64,000 bases of DNA from positions 955,956 to 1,019,955 of the forward strand of contig BCJJ01000002.1 of the NCBI GenBank assembly GCA_039545355.1. The letters run 5' to 3'. Under the pieces are notes generated by a model. The model made no database searches and was not told the DNA's origin. It worked only from the letters and a program-made list of their open reading frames with translations. The translations under genes and the position numbers were made by a program. This document shows positions 53,768 through 64,000 of this stretch, one piece after another; within the stretch, counting starts at the first letter, position 1; each line of letters opens with the position of its first letter. This stretch comes from Trichosporon coremiiforme. Taxonomy: Eukaryota; Basidiomycota; Tremellomycetes; Trichosporonales; Trichosporonaceae.

Positions 53768-56700
53768 ATGGAGGGCAACATTGACTGGGAGTCGCTCGAC
53801 GTCCCCCTCGCTTTTCTCGAGGTGAGTTGCTGTAATGTCTATGGCGTCACCAAAGGGGTTGCATGACACTGACACATGGATTTTAGGCCTATTCTTATCC
53901 CGCCGCCGTGTTTACAAAACGGTCCTCAGCCCCTGGCGCGCCCTATCAAGCGCCGGAGCCCATATGGTGGAACGAAGCATGGGCCATGATCACGGCAGAG
54001 CAGCGACTGGCCGACTGCGTGAACGACGGGGCGCTCGCGGCGTTTGCAGAGTGGTTGGACTCTGACGGCCCCGGTTCATTTGGACTGTGTATTGAAGCAG
54101 ATGGCTACCCGCAGTCTCCTCTGCAGCTGGCACAGACGCCGATGCCAAATGCTACCGTCGTCACTTCGATCACCACTTTGATGCCGCCGCCGATTGCTTC
54201 TCCCAACTTCTCCACCACTTCCCTACCCTCGCGCAAGTCTAAGCACGTCCTAGACGACTTTGCAGAATTTGGTCCAAACCTCACGCATCGCTCATCAAAG
54301 AATCCGACCCCGACGCCGAGTAGGAAGCGATCATCAGGGCTCCGTACTCCGAAAGCGCCGAAACCGTCAGCAAACACAGCAATAGTACAAGGACCCAACA
54401 CAGAGCAGTCAAACGGAACCGACGGCGACGAGACGGAGTCCTCCAGTACTCCCACTAACCCTATGGTCGCACGTACCGGCGTGCCCGCCCCCGAGCCGCC
54501 AGACGCCGAGCCCGCTACGAACGGCAAAGCGGCAAAGTCTCGCACCGAGAAGCGCCACCAGCAGGGCGCCGCCGAGAAGAAGCCCGAGATTCCGCGTCCC
54601 AAGAACCATGCGCCGGAGGACAACTTTACGCGGCAAGAGCTAGACATTGCCATGACCGGTGTCGCCGCCGAGTATCACTGTCTCGTCGACACGACAGAGT
54701 GGGAGAAGACGCGCCTCGGACCTTATTCGGAGTGGTCGTCTGCCCTGAAGTCCATGATGGGCATCTGCTTCGCGTCGGCCACGCAGGACAGCATCTGGTT
54801 TCGCCCTATCGACTCGACCAACATCGACGACATCCACGTCGTTTAGTGAGTCACCACGATCGCTCGCGCGTCGCGGGCCGTCGCATGCGCCGTACAGGGT
54901 CGCCGAGACATTTAAGTTCCAGGATCCTGCGGCTGAATGGTCAATGTGTCCAATAGACGCTGCCGATCGGCGCTCCAGGGAACGTCAGCCACATGGGCAC
55001 CGGCCTGCGCGATAGTGAGGTCCGTCTCGCTGACACGCACAGTAATGCAAACTACGCGACCCTGCTCGACCACCCGAAGACCTTCGGCCGGCCGGCGACA
55101 GATGTGTGGGACGCTCTGTGGCCCATGCTGAAGCCACTGGCCGAGAAGTGCTACGCCGGCGAGTGCGTCTACCACCAGAACGACTTACTGCTATACGAGA
55201 AGAACGAGCGCGGCCGTCTGAGGGAGAAGTACCACGTAAGTTACGCTCTCTGCGGCAACAACTGACCCCAGACATGGAGCTACGTGCCCATTCGTGATGT
55301 TAATCTGGACAACCGAATCGTCGGTCTATATAACATGTCGATCGACACGACGGAAAAGGTGCTGGCCGAGCGGCGCTTCGACACGGCGCGCGAGCTAGTT
55401 GAGGAGATTGCGTTCGCGCAGAACCGGCGCAAGCTCTTCGAGACGCTCGCCGACGTGCTCGAGCGAAACCCGATGGACATCCCCTTCGCCATGTGCTACA
55501 GCATCGCGGACGAGCGCTCGGCATACTCGAACGTGGACCTGACGCTCGAGGCAGCAATCGGCATCCCAGACGACCACCCGTGCTGCCCTTACAAGCTGCA
55601 AGTGCCGCTGCCTGCGCGACGACGGCCGATGGCTGCGTCAGTGCAGGACATGCGTCCGGATCTGCTGCACAGCAGTCCGTCGCCGAGTGTCAGCTCGCGG
55701 CGCATGAGCTCGCGCTCCATGACAAGCTCGGGCGGCACGATGCGCGGGCAGTCGTACATCGTGAGCGAGGACCGAACGGCGTGGCCAATCGCACAGGCGC
55801 TGCAGGTCCGGCAGTGTGTCGTAATGGACGATTGCTCGGAACTCATCGAGGGCCTGCCGCTGCGGCAGTGGGATATGCTGCCCGACCAGGCCATCGTCGT
55901 GCCTATCATGAACAACCACACGAGCCCGAGCGCAGTCCTTATCTTGGGCCTGAACGTGCATTCGATCCTGGACCAGGCGTACCTCGACTGGATCCACGTG
56001 TTGCGGGGCCACTTAGCCTCAGCGATCGGCTCGGTCACGGCGTTCGAGACGCAGGTGTCGCAGCGCCTCGAGCGCGAGAAGCTCGAGCGCGCGAAGACGG
56101 CCTGGTTCCGTGGTGCAGCGCACGAATTCCGCACACCGCTGACGCTGATCGCGGGCCCGCTCGAGGACGTGCTCTCGACACCGCTCGACGGCGAGCAGCG
56201 CAACACGATCAAGCTCGCGCAGCGCAATGTCCAGCGCCTACAACGGCTCGTCACGTCCCTCCTCGACTTTACGCGCATAGAGGCAGGCCGCCTCACGGCG
56301 CACTTTGCGCCCGGCGACTTTGGCCAGTTCGTTGAGAACATTGTGTCGCTCTTCAAGCCGGCACTCGACCGCAAGGGTATCGAGTTTCTCCTCGACATCG
56401 AGGAGTCTAGCGACCTCGTCTCGTTCGATCCGGTCCTCTTCGAGATGGTGCTCAGCAACGTGCTCTCGAACAGCTTCAAGTACACTGCCACCGGCAGCGT
56501 CACGCTCAAGGTGTGGTTCGACTCAAACGTGAACCTCTCTGTCGTCGACACGGGCATCGGCGTCGGCGACGATGAGGAGGTCGGCAAAATGTATCATCGC
56601 ACGCAGACAGCCGTCCAGAGCGGCGTCGGTGGTACAGGCATCGGGCTAGCACTTGCCAAGGAGATTGTCAAGCTGCACGAGGGCGAGCTATCCATTTCGC

Positions 56701-59192
56701 AGAACGCCGACGGCATCGGCACGCACGTTCTTATCTGGTTGCCGAAAGATCACCTCGAGACGGAGGACTATTTCGCTGTCGCGCCGATCGGGGCGTACGT
56801 CCGTCAGACCGCCAGCGAGATGGTCCTGTCCACCATCGGCGAGGAGGTCGGCAGCGAGTCGTCGGGCGACACGGGGCGGGAGAGCTGCCGCGACTCGATC
56901 AGCAGCACCGGCACGCCGCTGACGATGGGGTCCTCGCAGAGTATCTCCGGCACGAGTTCAGTGGCGGCCCAAGCGCTCGGCGAGGCGCTCATGTTCGAGA
57001 AGAGCGACATTCTCCTCGTGGTCGACGACAACGAGGAACTGCGGACGTACGTTTCCCGCATCTTCTCGCCGTTCTGCACCGTCATGCAGGCCTCGGGCGG
57101 CGACGAGGCGTACAAGCTCGTCAAGAGCCACCGGCCGCACCTCGTCCTGTCGGACTTGCTCATGCCCGCGTCGAGCGGGATGGACTTACTCCTCGCGATC
57201 CGCAGTTCGGAGGACCGCGGCATCAAGAGCACGCCCGTCATCATCCTGTCGGCCATCAACGATGATGAGACGCGCCTGGAGGGCCTCGTCGGCGGCGCGG
57301 AGGAGTACATCTCGAAACCGTTCAAGCGCAACGAGCTTCTAGCCCGTGTGCACCTGCACATGCAGATGGGCAAGAGGCGTGCCGCGCTCGAGGACCTCTT
57401 CGCGCAGCGCGAGCAGGAGATCGCCGTCCTATCGGACCACTGTCCCTCTGGCATTATCCGCGCCGACGCCGACGGACGCATCGTGTACGCGAACGCGGCG
57501 TTCTGCGAGCCAGCGGGCATCACGGCTTCGGACATTACGCGAGACACGGACCTACTCGCGCTGTGGAGCAAGTGCTGTGACGCAGACATGGTCGAGCTGA
57601 TGGGGGACAAGTGGGCTGCGATCTTTGACGGAGAAGCCGCCACGACCGACGTAACGTGGAAGTGGAAGACGGGGAGGACGATGACCGCAAACTTCATCCG
57701 CCTCGACCAGGTCCGGCCCAACATGAGCGGCATCATCGGCTGCGTCACCGACATCAGCTACCAGGAGGAGCGGCTGCAGGAGGCCGAGCAGCGCCGCATC
57801 GCCGCCGAGGAGCAGAAGCGCTCCCACGAGCGTCTCGTCGACTTTACGTCCCACGAGATCCGGACCCCCGTGAGCGCCATCCTCCAGTGCAGCAGCCTCG
57901 TGAAGGAGAACCTCCTGAGCCTGCAGGAACAGCTGCAAGCAGACGGGATGATCCGGTCGTCGCCCGCGCTCCTGGCGCAAGTGAACGAGGATCTCGCCGC
58001 CCTTGACAGTATCCACCAGTGCGGCCTCGTGCAGGAGCGTATCGCGGCGGACGTGCTCTCGCTCGCGCGCATCCAACTCGACATGCTGTCGCTGCACTCG
58101 GTCCCCGTCGACATCGCAGAGGCGGGCCAGAGCGCTTTGAACCCCTTCAAGGCCGAGGCCAAGATGAAGCGGATCAACATGGCGCTCGAGTTCGGGGACA
58201 CGATGCGCGAGACGGGCGTGTGCGCCGTGAACACGGACCCCGTCCGGCTCGGGCAGGTTATTACGAACCTGATCTCAAACGCGATCCGGTTCACGTCCAC
58301 GTCGACTGTGCGCGACATCACAGTCGCGTTCAACGTCGCATGGGCGCCGCCGACGACAAACTGCCTCCTGCCCCCCGAAGCAGTTTATCCGCAGAACTGT
58401 CCCCCGGGCACGCCCGTGTGGCTCTACGTCGCAGTCCGGGACACGGGGCCAGGCATGACGCCCGAGGAGCGGGATGGCTTGTTCCAGCGCTTCCATCAGG
58501 GCAACCAGATGATCCACACGCAGTACGGCGGCAGCGGTCTCGGTCTCTTCATCTGCAAGAACATCACCGAGCTGCTCGGGGGGCGGATCGAGGTCGAGTC
58601 GGCCGTGGGACGCGGTAGCGAGTTCCGGTTCTTCATCCAGGCCGAGACCGCGTCCATGCCCCCGCCCAAAGTCGTCGAGACCGAGATACGGCACCTGCAG
58701 CACGTGCAGAAGATGAACGTGCTGGTCGTAGAGGACAACGACATCAACTCCACCGTTCTGCGCAGGCAGATGGCCAAGGCCGGGCTCCAGTGCGACGTGG
58801 CCGACAACGGGCTCGTCGCGCTGAACCGTCTGCTGGCCGTGCAGGACCTACCTCCCTTGACGCCCGGTAGCGAAGCGAGTGTCAGCTTAGAGCATCCGCC
58901 GTCTCCGAGGCCGAGGCAACCCTACGACGTGGTCCTGATGGACCTCGAGATGCCAGTCATGGACGGACTCACGGCCGTCCGAAGGATTAGGCAATTCGAG
59001 GCAGAGGGCAAACTACCGGGCCACCAGCTCGTGATCGCGCTCACAGGCAACGCTCGCCAGGGGCAGATCGAAGAGGCACTCAAGTCGGGCATGGACGACG
59101 TCGTCATCAAGCCGTACAAGCTCCCGAAGCTGCTTCGGACAATGGAGCAGGCCGTCATTGGCCAGAGCTTGGGTGATCTCCACCTGAACTAG
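53768..59192 (+). CDS. dual hybrid histidine kinase (HK-REC-PAS-HK-REC)
   Basis: Exon 1 (53768-53821) starts MEGNIDWESLDVPLAFLE; exon 2 runs 53887-54845. After an unresolved junction region (54846-54956), exons 54957-55235 and 55272-59192 carry the sensor and catalytic parts. First kinase: H-box AAHEFRTPLTLIAGPLEDVL (His codon 56121), N and G boxes near 56440-56670. First receiver: Asp at 57153 in SDLLMP, Lys in YISKPF. A PAS segment (SGIIRADADGRIVYANAAF) follows. Second kinase: DFTSHEIRTPVSAILQCSSL (His 57852), N box NLISNAIRF, G boxes DTGPGM and YGGSGLGLFI. Second receiver: Asp at 58941 in LMDLEMPVMDG, ending VVIKPYKLPK. No transmembrane helix is seen, so it is probably cytosolic. Phosphorelay through a Ypd1-type protein is expected from the family. 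Confidence 0.88.
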
Positions 59193-59658
59193 CACCTCAC
59201 CCCTAACTCCTCACAACCAACATACCAAATTCATCTCTCCTACAGAGCTCTTCCACCATTTCACGTTCTACATTTCCATTTCCATTTCCTCTCCGTTGTA
59301 TCTGCTGCTGTACAATTATGCATCTGGCGCGCCACGCTCAAGCGGGCGCGCCGACAAACGTGTAATACCTATAAACGTGTATTTGCGGGGAGCCCTAAGT
59401 CTAATGAAATTGTGCAAGCGCCGAAGCTCTCGCCAAGATGTCGATGTCGATCGGTCGGGGGTGGAAATGTGATGGGAAAGTAAGAAGGCAGTGCACGGAT
59501 GGATGCCAGGCGCGATAAGCGGTCGTAGAGTGGCGATAGATCGGCGCCCCCGCCTGGCACGTCGAGTCGGGGACAGTCACGGTCCTGGGAATTATAGTGT
59601 CGCGTCCGTGGTAGAGCCGGCAGAGATCGCCGCGATCCATGCGTCGTGGTAGAGTAGT
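59193..59658. other. intergenic region, convergent gene ends
   Basis: About 470 bases, A/T-richer than the genes at its start. No RNA or gene is recognised. Confidence 0.3.
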
Positions 59659-60323
59659 TTAGCATGCACGGCAGCACGCGTTTACGAGCTCGTTGGCGAA
59701 ACGCATACCGAGACCCCAGCCGAAACCGCGGATGATGCCGTCGCCGATCTGGTGTTAGCTCTAGTTCTCGCGGACATATTCAGCTCGACGGTGGTGGGGC
59801 GCTGCGGCTGCGACCCTCGTTCTGGAATCTCTGACGACTCTGTGACATCACAAGGTCGTAAGGGCGCGGAAAGATGAAGCGCTCACGCTCATAAGTTCAT
59901 GAGTGTTACGAGCGAAAGGAAGGGGGTAGTGGAAGGGCAGCCTAGACTCACCTTTGAGAAGATCTCCTTAGCCTTGCCGCTCTTCTTGTGGTCCTTGCGA
60001 TTCTTCTCCTCCTCGGGGTCGGGCATGATGGTCGGCTGCTGCTGGTACTGTTGCGAAGGAGGCTGCTGGTACTGCTGCTGCGGGGGCTGACCGTAGCTCG
60101 GCTGAGGAGGGTACTGCTGCACCGGGGCGGCCTGGTAGGGCTGCTGCGGGTTGTACTGGTACGGCTGCTGGGGAGCTTGGCCGTAGGGCTGCTGGCCATA
60201 GCCAGGCTGGCCATAGGGAGGTTGGCCGTACTGCTGGGGCGGCTGGCCGTAGCCGGGCTGGCCGTACGCGGGTTGGCCATACGCGGGCTGGCCGTACTGG
60301 GGAGGCTGCGACTTGTCGTCCAT
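59659..60323 (-). CDS. YGQP-repeat, Gln/Pro/Tyr-rich small protein
   Basis: Exon 1 (60323-59952, 124 codons) starts [18 protein letters not shown] and contains at least eight YGQP units plus QQPYQ-type repeats. A charged stretch, [20 protein letters not shown], comes next. After a 203-nt intron ending GCTAACACCAG, exon 2 (59748-59659) adds [20 protein letters not shown] and [13 protein letters not shown]; total 153 aa. The repeat part is prion-like/disordered, and the end is a Gly-rich amphipathic segment with three Cys that could insert in or attach to a membrane (possibly by lipidation). The architecture recalls short fungal and plant CYSTM-like stress proteins, but the match is loose. A 3' exon this small would be missed by ORF-only annotation. 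Confidence 0.65.
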
Positions 60324-60803
60324 GGTGTTTGTTTTCGTCGGGGTTTCCTTGGCGGAGTCGGGGTCGGAGTCAAAGATGTGGACGGGGTGCACGAAGGTGG
60401 CAAAGGTGTGCAAGAGATGTAGAGAGTGAAAGGATGAAAGAGCGTGAGAGTGAGAGAGATGTGTTAACTAGACCTAAAGCTCGTTGAAATCTTAGCCCAG
60501 CCTTGGGTCTAAACTTAGGTGGCAACTTCCCGCGACCCACCGCACACCGTGGATGGATGCCGCAGGCCGCGCGCCGGGTACCGATCGCAATCCGCCTTGC
60601 GGATTTGCAGCTTTTGATCCCGCAAACGTCCGTCCTGCGCAGCCAGCGACTGCAGCCCGGCTCCGTCTGCACATGGCATACCGAGCCAGCCGGGCAGGCT
60701 AAAGATCGCCTTAGTGAGCCAAGCAGGGCGGAGGTAGATCACCACAACTTGGAGCTGAAATTGCAGAGATCGTCTTCATCTTGCATTCATTCACGAACGA
60801 ACT

Positions 60804-61040
60804 ATGCGTCCACTTCAGAAGAGGAAGTCTACAACAGAAAAGGGACCGCATCAGCCGCAAGAACCAGCGATCTGGTACGGACGAGGTCGAGACTACGGCC
60901 CGTGTGTTCCCGCCGTGGCCTTCAAGACGCCGCCAAGATTCCAGCCACCTGACCATCATGCTGACTGCGCATCTCTCGGCGCCGCTGACGTCCAAACGGC
61001 ACTCAAATGCCACCCTTACTGGCACGAGTGCATGCGCTAG
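60804..61040 (+). CDS. small hypothetical ORF (78 aa)
   Basis: ATG at 60804 to TAG at 61040. It reads MRPLQKRKSTTEKGPHQPQE, then AIWYGRGRDYGPCVPAVAFK, and ends with a Cys-spaced segment (DCASLGAADVQTALKCHPYW, HECMR). Composition is protein-like, but no domain, intron or promoter evidence supports it. Confidence 0.25.
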   Translation: MRPLQKRKSTTEKGPHQPQEPAIWYGRGRDYGPCVPAVAFKTPPRFQPPDHHADCASLGAADVQTALKCHPYWHECMR

Positions 61041-62093
61041 AGCTATGTCAAACAAAGTCACCGTGGGAGCTCACTACAGACACTTCTCTTTCGTATTCCA
61101 CCAGGGCCTGCAAACAGGCTATTCGGAGACAGACTACTTGGACGCGCTGCTCGCGTACAGATCGATATCGCACGCAGAGGCAGTCAGTGCGCCTCGGAAC
61201 CTTCTGGTACACATTGATCTCGAAGAAGCGGTCGTGTCTCTGGCAGCGGTAGTTCTTGTACCTGCGGATCATCATTCTGCTTTCCTATCCCTTCCATGCC
61301 TTCACTCTCCCTTCCTCGCTCGCCTTCATCTGAATCAACGAGGTAACTTACGTGTTCAGCTTCTTGAAATGGCATTGATAAGGACCGCTCCCCGACCTCC
61401 TTGTATCCACTAGGCGTATGTGCAAAGTACCGTTTACTCTCAAGTGGGCCGTAGTTCAGCTGCCGCACAGATGAACGACGTAGTCGGTCGTCGCCAGATC
61501 TGCCGGTGGGCCCGTGGATGCGGGAGTGTCGTTCAGAGTCGCCCGGGATAGGAAGTCGCAGAACTTGGCCACGTGCTCTATGCGCTGGGGCTTGTAGGGC
61601 TTGATGGAGTTAACAGCAGGAGAGGGACATGGCGGGTGCGCGGAGATGGAAGAAGAACTGGCAATCAGACCAGAGCTAGATAGCGCACTCACGAAGAGTA
61701 ATGCTGATGAGAGCAACCCCGAGGGAAGGGAAGAAGGACTTGAGTGAAGGCCACTGCATGCTCGCTGACATACCTGACAACTCTCTGGACATTCTCAGTC
61801 GCACAGCGAGTGCCACGAGCAGGTCGCGAGGGAGCGCGGGAGCGCGGGAACCGAGTTATGGTCAAGCGCATAGGATTCCTCAGACCGACCGCCACGACAG
61901 CTCTCTTAGGTCTCTGACCATAAGCTACCCAAAAGTGTTGCAGGAGTGTTGAACGCGGGAGGCTGTGGAGAGATAGCGCGGACACTTTAGAGCACGGACA
62001 TTGCTGCCTCCGCTCAGGACCATCCATCCTCAGTGCTAACCAGCGCACGCCAGTTGCATATCACCACCCTCCTCGCCCCACCCTCACCCCCAA

Positions 62094-62132
62094 CCGGCAC
62101 GAGCGACCGGCACGAGCGACCGGCACGAGCAG
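62094..62132 (+). repeat. 13-bp tandem repeat, ccggcacgagcga x about 3
   Basis: Two perfect copies and a third that diverges at its end, just downstream (on the minus strand) of tRNA-Leu. Confidence 0.75.
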
Positions 62133-62169
62133 CAAAAGCTTGGCGTAAGGGAGTAACCGAATACTCGCT

Positions 62170-62284
62170 TGACGAGAGTGGGATTCGAACCCACGTCCGA
62201 AGACTGCGGAGGAGCTCTGACTCCGAACACTCGGAGACAGGATACACCTTAACACAGCGCCTTAGACCGCTCGGCCATCTCGCC
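62170..62284 (-). tRNA. tRNA-Leu(AAG) with a 37-nt intron
   Basis: On the minus strand GGCGAGA pairs with TCTCGTC (one G-U), discriminator A. The D arm is GCCG-AGCGGTCTAA-GGC; the anticodon stem is CTGTG/CGCAG with loop TTAAGG-C, anticodon AAG. The intron after position 37 contains its own hairpin (CTCCGAG...TTCGGAG). A class II variable arm is present but short (TCTTCGGACG). The T arm is GTGGG-TTCGAAT-CCCAC. TTTT lies 33 nt downstream. Confidence 0.87.
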
Positions 62285-64000
62285 TGCTGATCTGGACTGA
62301 GGGCGGGAGGAGACGCCCGGGGACGCAGCGGTGCGAGCGGCGGCACCAGGATGTCACAGCCCCAGTCAAGCTGGGTAGGGTTATCCAAGGACGAGAGTGG
62401 GACAATAGGAAGTGACGAGAGCTTGCAGGAGGACGAAGAATCCATCGTATCCCCAGTCGATTTTTTGAGCCAGCGATCTGACAGATGAACGGCTGTTGAG
62501 CGCCTGAAACAGACGCCACCCTCATTTACGGCTGGCCGGGCACGCGAGCGTGCGGTGCCGACAATTGCGTGCTAAGCTTGCTAAGGAGCACGGTGGAACG
62601 CAGCCCCCACCCTCAACACGGCCCAGCCGAACCCAACAACGGGTGATAGTGCCTTTGGAGATAGCAAGCGGACGCGCGGACGAGATATCCGGCCTACCCG
62701 TACTAGAGCACATCCCCGGATTTGTGAGCGGATGAGACTCCCCCTCTCTGTTAGAGGTTGCGCCACAGCGCCTCTTCAGCCATAATACCCTGTGCAGCGC
62801 GCATTGAGTTCTGCATTTCCATTGCGACACGTGCAACGCCGTGATGATATGGTGCACGATACGCTGTCCGGCTGTCGGAGAAGGGCTATGCCACCCGGGG
62901 GGGGGGGGGGGGGGGGGGGTGGCATCGGGCGGGTATCGGCTGCCCAAGGAGCTCAGCCAGTAGCGAAACTCCAGCTGAGCACCGCTCTGAGCAAGAGCCG
63001 CGGTTTAGTCTCACGCTGTAACTTACGCAACGCCACGGCGCCGGTCGTTCGGCTTGGCGCAGAGCGCAGCGGACTGGAGTCCGAATCTACGGACTAGTGG
63101 CGTACCCCGAAAGCTCGCTTATCCCGAAGCGAGCAAACGAGCTTTCGTACCTCGTTCTGGAGTAGTGGAAGCGCACCCGCTCCATGGTAGCGAGGCAAGC
63201 ATAACCCCTTCTCTTTCTTCTGTCATCCAGAAGGAGAAAGAAGGCACCAGCTGCAGCTCCGAATCCTCCTTCAGGTCCTCCCAAGTTGTTTGTGCAGATC
63301 ACACCACGTGTCTGTTCACCCCTCACGTGAGGCGGAGTGGATGTACGTATGTCGGTTACCGCCGCCAGCCGCCAACTGGAGGGCTGACGTCACCCAAGTA
63401 ACCGGTAGACCCGGAAAGTCATGCTAGTGTCTCACCTTACCTGTGCTCGGTACCGATCTGCGGGCAATCCAAAAAAGTCACCGCCAACCCTTCCCTCCAG
63501 ATCTGGGTGAAGGTGGGGGAAGAGATCGAGGAGATCGCCGAGTACTATCGCGTTATCTACACGTCTCCGCGGACTCGCACCTATCTTGTCTACGTCAGCT
63601 CACGATGCAAGCGCTGAGACGAATCGCAACTTGAGTAGGAAAGACAACGAAAAGGGGCGGTGCCGGCGGTGCGGTGGCAGGCCAAGAAATCCCGACCAAC
63701 GACAAAAATAGAGTCAGCACGAGCCCCCCCTTGCACAGGGGGAACGCGGCGAAACCCGCCGTCTCGAGGGCTGGCTGCTCATGGCGTACGGCGCTTTGGC
63801 GGTGAAGAGGCGGGCGAGGCGCTCGAGGCGCGTTTCACCTTACTCTCGGACTCCCCAGAGCAGGACGCGTGGCGCAAAGTCGGAGGAGAGGAGGAACGGC
63901 AGGAGGACCCAGGAGGAACGGAGCGCCAGCTGGGCGTGTAGCTGGTGCCAGGCTCACATTCGCTGAATCAGCGAGGCATGCTGCCGCTACCTCGGAGCTC
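62285..64000. other. right-end region without a supported gene
   Basis: About 1.7 kb. Short frames in several phases, none with clear coding character. A 23-base G run is listed separately. Donor-like strings on the minus strand near 63430 (GGTAAGGTGAG) may belong to a gene beyond the edge. Confidence 0.25.
62897..62919 (+). repeat. homopolymer G23 flanked by an inverted repeat
   Basis: A run of 23 G. Flanks are atgccaccc (62888-62896) and gggtggcat (62917-62925), which are perfect reverse complements, so the tract sits in the loop of a potential hairpin and could also form a quadruplex. Run length may be inaccurate in the assembly. Confidence 0.85.

Larger units (their letters stand above)
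60324..62169. other. region with weak ORFs
   Basis: About 1.85 kb. A plus-strand frame (60804-61040) is listed separately. Minus-strand frames near 61716-61456 and 61275-61048 contain protein-like segments (AVNSIKPYKPQRIEHVAKFC; MMIRRYKNYRCQRHDRFFEI) and donor-like strings, so a spliced minus-strand gene may exist, but no consistent model was found. A 13-bp repeat lies at 62094-62132. Confidence 0.25.

Noticed and set aside
60781..61413. Plus-strand open frame of 210 codons
   Set aside because: Contains intron-like strings of the opposite strand and a competing frame (60804-61040) with more protein-like composition; not supported.
1..64000. rRNA genes, LTR or DNA transposons, bacterial-type operons
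   Set aside because: No rRNA sequence, reverse transcriptase, integrase, transposase or terminal repeats were recognised; gene structure is eukaryotic throughout.

Overview
This window looks like nuclear DNA of a basidiomycete yeast, most probably Tremellomycetes close to Trichosporonales (inference from gene content and intron style; no search was run). Coding exons are GC-rich at third positions. Introns are very short (mostly 33-57 nt). Donors are GTGAGT/GTAAGY, and the branch site (CTGAC or CTAAC) usually lies only 1-7 nt before the acceptor AG. Non-ATG ORF starts were ignored. Models were built by following this intron grammar and checking that each junction keeps frame.

Layout: 1-158, 5' end of a minus-strand gene cut by the edge; 522-4283, RTC1/SEA2 (WDR24-like GATOR2 subunit); 4949-7051, C2H2 regulator; 7364-9134, poorly resolved minus-strand genes; 9298-12360, a TATA-driven micro-exon gene; 12533-13183, tRNA-Pro, a relic resembling acyl-CoA oxidase, and tRNA-Val; 13877-14596, hypothetical membrane protein; 14822-16861, IlvD/EDD dehydratase; 16862-20691, gene-poor; 20692-23508, Zn2Cys6 regulator; 23740-25693 (-), ESS2-like splicing factor; 25930-28707, class I amidotransferase followed after 39 nt by the NEDD8-E1 subunit UBA3; 29286-30734, single-pass membrane protein; 32131-33607, F-box-like protein; 34439-35521, EI24/RRT8-like membrane protein; 37435-39058, class II cAMP phosphodiesterase; 40063-44240, a second micro-exon gene with tRNA-Glu inside its span; 44498-46885 (-), HCS1/IGHMBP2-like helicase; 47162-47574, small hypothetical; 48511-50319, Zn2Cys6 regulator; 50724-51320 (-), VOC/glyoxalase protein; 53768-59192, dual hybrid histidine kinase; 59659-60323 (-), YGQP-repeat protein; 62170-62284 (-), tRNA-Leu.

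Most genes are ordinary housekeeping or regulatory genes: amino-acid signalling to TORC1, cAMP turnover, neddylation, two-component signalling, splicing and helicase functions. They do not form an obvious cluster.

The unusual content is in two intron arrays (about 9.4-12.4 kb and 40.2-44.2 kb). Each follows a TATATAAG box. Each breaks a low-GC3 reading frame into many exons of 3 to about 145 nt, separated by introns of about 36 nt. When spliced by the local rules, a single frame stays open across at least 8 (array 1) and 10 (array 2) consecutive exons. The arrays also contain apparently related introns, a candidate recursive splice site, GC-AG introns, and donors partly complementary to their own branch regions. 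A second point of interest is an in-frame 51-nt intron that would remove the amidotransferase stop codon and fuse that enzyme to UBA3.
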